From NCBI RefSeq assembly GCF_018687715.1, contig NC_056766.1:8979501-9043500 (forward strand): DNA of 64,000 nt. The letters are read 5' to 3'. Origin of the DNA: Carya illinoinensis. Taxonomy: Eukaryota > Streptophyta > Magnoliopsida > Fagales > Juglandaceae. Made by a program: the position numbers and the translations under genes. Shown in pieces: positions 57,801 to 64,000 of this stretch. The notes under the pieces were generated by a model that was not told the DNA's origin, did not search any database, and was given only the letters and a program-made list of their open reading frames with translations. Numbering within the stretch: the first letter of the stretch is position 1; every line of letters starts with the position of its first letter.

Positions 57801-58033
57801 ATAAAGGAGAGAAGAAACTCATAATCATTTCTGTAATTTGTTTCAAGGACAGATAAAAATGGCACAACTCGGAGGGGTGAGGGTTACAGAGAGTGAGAGA
57901 GAGATTAATGGAGCCTGAGAGTAGTAAATACAGACTCACGGGCGAGAAGACGGCGAGTCGACAGCGGCGAGAAGACGGTGAGTTGTCGGCGGCGATGGCT
58001 TTTGAACGGAAACCCCCCTGAAGAACCCAAGAG

Positions 58034-58036
<3 letters not shown>

Positions 58037-58117
<81 letters not shown>
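58037..58117. repeat. (GA)n microsatellite, about 80 bases
   Basis: An uninterrupted GA run lies 340 bases inside the 5' end of CACTA-2. On the transposase strand it is a (CT)n tract within the presumed leader, close to the TTATTTCCCTCCCGC motif shared with CACTA-1. Confidence 0.96.
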
Positions 58118-58125
<8 letters not shown>

Positions 58126-58443
58126 CGAGCGTGGGAAAATAAAGTATGACGCGGGAGGGAAATAAGTGGTCAATTTATTAAGGCGCCCAAAAAGTCGCCG
58201 TAACAAGTAAAGAACTGTCGCTGTAATAATGTACGTATAACGGCGAGAATCTTATTAAGTCGATTTTGGAATGGAAAACGAACTATTTGCGGCCAAAATA
58301 TTTCCGGCTCACAAATGTCGCCGCAAATAGTTATATTTTCCGGCAACATTTTCTGGTTGACACGAACATTTTTCCGAAGTTACAAAACCGGCTATTTGCG
58401 ACTAAAATATTGCCGCCGGAAATAAATTTAGCCGCAAATAGCC

Positions 58444-58462
58444 CTTTTTTTTTGTAGTGAGT
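58444..58462 (+). repeat. CACTA-2 right TIR with target duplication
   Basis: A T-run leads into TGTAGTG ending at 58459, followed by AGT, the same three bases that precede the left end. Confidence 0.94.
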
Positions 58463-58474
58463 GATCTGTCAATA

Positions 58475-58492
58475 TGCCCCCTCAAGTTGGCG
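58475..58492 (-). other. Copia polypurine tract
   Basis: On the minus strand the sequence GCCAACTTGAGGGGGCA abuts the 3' LTR, the usual position and make-up of the plus-strand primer of copia elements. Confidence 0.8.
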
Positions 58493-61400
58493 CATGGAGA
58501 TCTGTAATGCCTGTAATGCTCAACTTGGATAGAAAGTGATGGAAGAGATCCCGGCCTAATGCTTTGGTGAATATGTCGGCAACTTGCTCATGAGAGAATG
58601 TGTGATTGGCGGTAAGGAGGTCGGACCGAATTTTATCATGAACAATGTGGCAGTCAATCTCAATATGTTTAGTACGCTCATGGAACACAGGATTATGAGC
58701 AATATGTAGAGCAGATTGGTTGTCACAATGGAGATTGAAAGGCGCTGAGTGAGAGATACCAAGATCAGTGAGAAGCTGTTTCAACCAAGTAAGTTCACAA
58801 GTGGTAACGGCCATGGCATGATATTCAGCTTCAACAGAGGAACGAGCCACTGTAGTCTTTTTTTTGTACACCAGAAGATGGGACTAGATCCAAGTTGAAT
58901 AAAGTAGCCGGTGGTGGAGCGATGAGTGGTGGGACAGCTAGCCCAATCGGAATCAGTGTAGGCAGTAACATGGAGAGATGTGGAGGAAGCGAAAAATATG
59001 CCTTGGCCGGGACTACCTTTGAGATAGCGAAGGACGCGAGTGGCAGCCTACATGTGGGGGGCACGAGGAGCGTGCATGAATTGATTGAGAATGTTCACTG
59101 CAAAAATAATGTCAGGACGAGTGATAGTCAAGTATATTAGACGACCAACAAGTCGGCGATAAGGCGCAGGATCTGGAAGAAGAGAGCCATCGTGGTTGGT
59201 GAGCTTTAAGTTCTGTTCCATCGGGGAAGGAAGCAGTCCGAGCACCGAGTTGACCACTATCAGAGATGATGTCAAGAGTATATTTGCATTGGTTGAGAAA
59301 GATGCCTTGAGGTGAGCGAACAACTTCTAAACCAAGAAAATATTTAAGAGGACCAAAGTCTTTAGTTTTGAAGTGTGTAGAGAGAACACTTTTGAAGACC
59401 TCGATTTGGGAGCGATCACTGCAAGCAACCAGGACATCATCAACATAAACAAGAACAATAGTGATACTGGTAGAAGTAACTAGGGTGAATAAAGAATGAT
59501 CCGCCTGAGATTGAGAAAAACTTGCATGAAGAAGCACAGTGGTCAGTTTAAAAAACCAATTGCGGGAGGCTTGTTTGAGGCCGTAAAGGGATTTGCGGAG
59601 ACGACAGACACGAGTCTCCTCTTTCGAACAATAACCAGGAGAGGGGGTCATGTAAACTTCCTCATCAAGGTCCCCATGTAAGAAGGCATTATTAACATCA
59701 AGTTGATGAATAATCCACTGGTGACAGTGACAGCCAACAAACACCGAATGGTAGTCATTTTGGCCACAGGAGCAAAAGTCTCACGATAGTCGAGGCCTTC
59801 AACTTGAGTATAGCCTTTGGCAATTAATCGAGATTTGTATCGTTCGACAGAACCATCGGCTTTGAGTTTAGTTTTAAACACCCATTTGCAGCCAATGGGT
59901 TTCTTGCCAGGAGGAAGGGACTCAAGCGTCCAAGTGAAATTGGCTTCAAGGGCATGAAGTTCAGCAGACATGGCGTCAAGCCAATGGGCATGACGAATGG
60001 CAGCAGAATAACAAGAAGGATCAGCAAAAACAGTGAGAGCATTTAAAAAAATAAGATGAGAATGAGAAAAATGAGAATAAGAGAGAAAAGCAGATAAAGG
60101 ATGAGCAGTACCTGAGGTTGATGCAGCGGAGAAAGATGCAGTGGACTCGGTGTGTATGGTCGGGCATATATAGTCCTGAAGGTAGGCGGGTCTAGTAATG
60201 GTGCGACGGGGACGAGTAAGTGGAGGGGAAGAAGAAGAAGGATTGGGAAGAGAGGGTGCGGAAGAAGAAGGTTCAGAAGGAAGAGATGGTAAAATAGGTT
60301 CAGGAACAGGGAGAGGAATGAGAGGTAGTGAGGTGGGAGAAGAAGAAGGGGATATCCTGGAAAGGAAACTGGTGCTCGTGAAAAGTGACATCACGAGAGT
60401 AAAAAATAGCCTGAGTCTCAAGATTGTAAATTTTGTAGGCTCAATGAGTGCTAGGATAACCGAGAAAAAGACATTTAGAGGCGCGAGGAGAAAATTTATC
60501 GCGTGAAGAGTTTGGGCATAGCAAAGACATCCAAAAACGCAGATGGTCATATTTGGGTGGGGTATTAAAGAGAAGTTTGAAAGGAGATTTATTTTGAAGA
60601 TGACGACTAGGTGTGCAGTTTATAAGATAAGCAGCAGTGAGCACACAGTCACCCCAAAATTTCAGAGGTAAGTAAGCTTGAAAACGTAGACTACGAGCGA
60701 CATTCAAGAGGTGTCGATGTTTACGTTCCGCAACACCGTTTTGTTGGGGAGTTTCAACACAAGTCCGCTCATGAATGATGCCGTGGTCGTGAAGATAATG
60801 TTGAAATTTATGAGAAAGAAATTCTTGGCCATTGTCAGTACGAATTTTTTTAATGGTGGTATTGAATTGATTTTGAATGAGAGTAAAGAAGTGCATAAGA
60901 TAAGTGTATGCTTCAGATTTATAGCGCATGAAATAAATCCAAGTGGTGCGAGAAAAGTCATCAACAATAGTGAGAAAATAATGTGCACCACAAATAGAAG
61001 GAGTGTGATAGCCTCCCCATATATCACAAAAAATTCGATTAAAAGGCATAGTACTTTTATTGGCATGAATAGGAAAAGGTAGTCTAGTGTGCTTAGAACG
61101 AGCACAAATATCACAATTAGAAATAACACAAGAATTATTGAAAAGACTAGAAATAACTAAACGGGAAGGATGACCTAGGCGTTGGTGCCATAAAAGCTTA
61201 TTCGCAGTGATTTGAGTAGAAAGGGCCGTGGTGGGGGTTGACCGGTACACATAAAGTCCATTGCAAAGTTCACCCGCTCCAATCAGCCTCATCGAGTGCG
61301 GGTCCTGAAAAAAACAGTTGAAGAAGGAAAAGAAATAATACAAGAATTAGTATGAGTGAGTTGAGGGACAGAAATGAGATTAAAACAGAATTGAGGGACA

Positions 61401-62578
61401 AATAGGACATTGTGCAAAATGAGGTGGTCGGCTAAGACACATGTGCCGACACCCTCTATTGGAATTAAATGGCCATTTGGTAAAGTGACCTTTCGGTCAA
61501 GAGAGTGAGAAACCAGTGAAGAGAACAAGCTTCGGTCATGGCAGAGGTGATTGGTGGCACCGCTGTCCACCACCCAGTCACGATGGCTATCAAAGGGAGG
61601 AAGAGAAGAAACGTTACTGACGAAATTTGCAACAGGAGAAGTCGGTTTGAGCAGATCAAGAAGCTTGTGGTAGAGATTCGGTGTTAGACCAAGAATCGGA
61701 GAGGAAAGAGAGGCTTGGTGAGCCATCGACTGCGAAGGGGAAGGGGGTTTTCCGAGAAGAGATGGCTGCTGTTTGCCCCGAGGTTCTCGTTCGGCTGGAT
61801 ATCCCACAAGACGCCAGCATCGGTCACGGGTGTGACCGTGTTTTCCACACTCGGTGCAGTGCAGGGGTTTCCGTGGAGGACCACTGGAGTGAGCGGTGAA
61901 GATGTGGTTTTCCGTTGCTACCGCATGCCTTACATGGAGGAGACGCTGTTGTTCCTCCTGAAAAAGAATAGAAAAAATTTTGGTGATAGGAGGAAGGGTT
62001 TCCATGGCTAGGATTTGGGTTCTGAGTTGGGAAAAAGAGTCATTTAGGCCAAGTAAAAATTGGTAAATTCTCTCATCTTCAGCTTGTTGTTGCATTTCTT
62101 TGAGATCATTGGTCTGTTGTAAGTGGCTGAGTTCATCCCAAATTTGCTTGATTTGGTTGTAATACTCATGAACTGAATGGGTGTGCTGTTGTAGGGAAGA
62201 TAACTCTCGGTTAAGATGATAAATTCGTGCATTGTTACCGTGGCAAAAGCGTGACTGAAGATCAAGCCACACGACTCGTGGGTCGGTATGAAATTTAAGG
62301 GAGTTAGCGAAGGAGGGGGCTGATGGAATTGAGGAGCCAGGTAAGAACCATATCTTTAGTTTGGTTCCATTGTGGGTAATTTGTGGAGGTGGGTTCGGGT
62401 GGGGAAAGAGTGTCATCAACAAAGGCTAATTTGTTTTTGGCATTAAAGGCACGGGTCATGGCTTTTTGCCATTTGGGAAAGTTGTCACCGGTGAGGAGAC
62501 CGAATACAAGAATAAGGTTAGGAGAATCAGAGGGGTGGAGAAGGTATGGAGATGAAGAGAGGTTGGAAGGGAAAGCCA
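58482..62578 (-). pseudogene. Ty1/copia gag-pol polyprotein with frame breaks
   Basis: From ATG 62578 (minus): gag (NFPKWQKAMTRAF; IWDELSHLQQTNDL), a CCHC knuckle (CTECGKHGHTRDRC), and protease (WVVDSGATNHL). Next comes the integrase zinc region (LWHQRLGHPS, CDICARSKH) and core with the D, D and E positions (FCDIWGGYHTP, IRTDNGQEF, NGVAERKHRHLL). RT follows ([45 protein letters not shown]), and then RNase H ([45 protein letters not shown]) to TGA at 58482. The order INT before RT is that of Ty1/copia. At least six frame changes or stops occur (about 62.36, 61.31, 60.53, 60.44, 59.70, 59.2 and 58.85 kb), several at homopolymers, so it makes no full polyprotein. Confidence 0.92.
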
Positions 62579-62600
62579 TGAGCACGAGAGAGGGAGGATC

Positions 62601-62618
62601 GGTTTTAGGCTGATACCA
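62601..62618 (-). other. Copia primer-binding site
   Basis: On the minus strand TGGTATCAGCC directly follows the 5' LTR. The first nine bases match the TGGTATCAG core used with initiator methionine tRNA. Confidence 0.8.
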
Positions 62619-62818
62619 TGTCATGAATACAAACTTTTGTATTTCATTCACTTGATTTTTACATTGAGACATTATTTGAATAAATAGATACAAAAATAAG
62701 TCTATCTAAGGTAACTAATTGAATATGGTAATTACAAAGTAAATGCTAATTTCCTAAAATCATGTTGTTACAAAAATAGAGAAGATTGTTGCTTGATTTG
62801 AAAAGTGATCTGTCAATA
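62619..62818 (-). repeat. Copia 5' LTR (complete, 200 bp)
   Basis: The unbroken counterpart of the split 3' LTR; four substitutions separate them. It starts on the plus strand with TGTCATGAATAC and ends GATCTGTCAATA, then the target duplication ATACT. Confidence 0.94.
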
Positions 62819-62823
62819 ATACT

Positions 62824-64000
62824 CTATGAAAAAAACAAAAACTAAAACAAACAAACAAATAACCAATACGATGAAGAAACATTAAGAAAACCAAAGTGCC
62901 TTCCCAAAGAATGGCCACGACAAGTTTACTTGATTGGATGTTGCAGTTTTTGGATCAAGATTTTTTAAGTTCTTAGGCCAAATTTAAAGACTTCAAATAT
63001 GAGAGATACACATATTACGCGAGCTTAATTAACAGTATTTGTTGTTGCTCATATAAATTTTTCAGACAGTATCAAATGAGTATATCTGTCTTGATGTGTA
63101 TATCTCTAATCTCTATACCGCTTGAGATACTCAAATTTATTTCTCGAACTTAAGGGATCTTTTTCTCTAGTGCACATACAAAGGGATCAATTGGAGACTG
63201 AAATTATGTGCCGACATAGAAGATAAATATATCTAAGCAGATGTGTTACAAGGTCATGCCAACTGTCATGAAGTTGGATGGGGCGTTTGGGTTTTTGGAT
63301 GTGGTCTGCTGCCTACTATTCTACGTACACACAAGCAAGACTTCATATTCTTAAATAGATTAATTAAGCCCTTAATTACATGGTAGTGACAAGTTATATT
63401 AATGTGAAAAAATCTAGTTGCAAGCACGGTTGTGCACTAATCTGCGTACCAATTTAATGTAATTGGTCAAAAAATAGATTTAATTGAAAATAGTGTTAAT
63501 TTAAATTATAAGTATGAAAAAATCAGTATTAGTATTGGTACGCAGATTAGTCCGTGACTTTACTTGTATGTAGCAAAACTCTATTAATGTAGGGCAGCTC
63601 ATTTTTTAATCATGGCACGTACATACATTTCGTGGGTGAAGAGGTATAAGAAATTTAGTTACAGTTTAGATGAAGTATCGGATTCTCATCTTGGAGTTTG
63701 GATTGAAGCCTCCTAGTCTTGGTTCGGTACATTGGGATTTTTTTTTATTTTTTTTATAAAAAAATCTCCATTATAACTTCCATTATAAAAAAATAAAAAT
63801 TAAATAATACAATTAAGATTTTGATTTAATTAGTGATGATAACAATTAGACCAGATTTTGGTAATTTTGATCAACAACAAAGACAATGAAGTTTGTTTTT
63901 TTTTTTTTTTTTTTTTTTTTTTTTGAGGCTTTCAGTGTTTGGATTATGACATTAATAATTATTGTAATAATACTATTAACAAATAGAATTATTGATTCCT
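62824..64000. other. No gene seen; AT-rich flank
   Basis: Contains the foldback element below and a T29 run at 63896-63924. No coding or RNA gene was recognised. Confidence 0.5.
63437..63550. repeat. Small foldback (MITE-like) element
   Basis: CTAATCTGCGTACCAAT and its exact reverse complement (63534-63550) enclose about 80 bases of AT-rich DNA. The duplication of the target could not be defined, so the true ends may lie further out. Confidence 0.6.

Larger units (their letters stand above)
42303..58459 (-). mobile_element. CACTA (En/Spm) transposon 2, 16.2 kb, TSD AGT, inserted in a copia LTR
   Basis: It begins CACTACAAGAAATTGC at 42303 and ends TTTTTGTAGTG at 58459, flanked by AGT on both sides (42300-42302 and 58460-58462). 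The other LTR reads straight through this point (TTGAAAAGTGATCTGTC near 62800), which gives an exact empty site. The transposase and second ORF run on the minus strand, so the 5' end is at the right. It carries a captured MADS-box exon (44749-44930, -), a possible second captured fragment (52073-52287, +) and a probable solo LTR (53078-55512). Confidence 0.95.
42115..62818 (-). mobile_element. Ty1/copia retrotransposon, split by CACTA-2, TSD ATACT
   Basis: Without the nested CACTA element it is about 4.5 kb. Two 200-bp LTRs bound it: 62619-62818 (5' LTR on this strand) and 42115-42302 plus 58463-58474 (3' LTR, interrupted). I count four mismatches and no gaps between them. The target duplication ATACT is exact (42110-42114, 62819-62823). 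A primer-binding site and a polypurine tract lie where expected, and gag-pol runs on the minus strand. The LTR starts TATTGACAG instead of TG in both copies. Confidence 0.93.

Noticed and set aside
57784..58206. 140-codon minus-strand ORF with a long Ser-Leu repeat
   Set aside because: The repeat is the (GA)n microsatellite read as codons; the rest lies in the CACTA-2 leader.
1..64000. tRNA, rRNA, CRISPR arrays or organelle DNA
   Set aside because: None was recognised by eye; a tRNA scan was not possible, so small RNA genes cannot be fully excluded.

Overview
The window is nuclear DNA of a flowering plant, almost certainly a woody eudicot. The content points to a tree such as a member of the walnut/oak order, but the species cannot be fixed from sequence alone. 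Evidence for a plant: an intronless S-domain receptor-like kinase of the ZmPK1 type, a MIKC-type MADS-box exon, CACTA (En/Spm), hAT, Ty1/copia, Ty3/gypsy and L1-like elements, Tourist-like MITEs and long microsatellites. Only one host gene looks intact: the receptor kinase at 10680-13091 (+).

Layout: 1-5.3 kb, decayed Ty3/gypsy material. 6.46-8.44 kb, a broken hAT transposase (-). 9.5-13.1 kb, the intact receptor kinase with its own promoter MITEs. 13.2-14.65 kb, a dispersed repeat, a scrap of a third kinase copy and a hAT-type MITE with target duplication. 15.8-16.76 kb, the upstream region of a second kinase copy, cut by a 21.7-kb CACTA element (16762-38502, +, target duplication AAG). The upstream region resumes at 38503 and leads into the dead kinase copy (38776-41030). 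42.1-62.8 kb, a Ty1/copia element (-, target duplication ATACT) whose 3' LTR is split by a second, 16.2-kb CACTA element (42303-58459, -, target duplication AGT). 62.8-64 kb, unannotated flank with a small foldback element.

The two CACTA elements share an architecture: TIRs starting CACTACAA, a TNP2-type transposase gene, a second multi-exon ORF, and subterminal repeats. Each also carries plant gene fragments. Element 1 holds two exons, with their intron, of a CUE-domain (ubiquitin-system) protein gene. Element 2 holds a complete MADS-box first exon of the SVP/AGL24 type that still ends in a splice donor. Both elements contain later insertions: a 5'-truncated LINE with an uninterrupted ORF in element 1, and a probable solo LTR in element 2.

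The order of many events can be read: kinase duplication, then paralog-specific MITE insertions and the CACTA-1 hit just upstream of the second copy's TATA region, then the LINE into CACTA-1; and copia insertion, then CACTA-2 into its LTR, then the solo LTR into CACTA-2. No tRNA, rRNA or CRISPR feature was seen.
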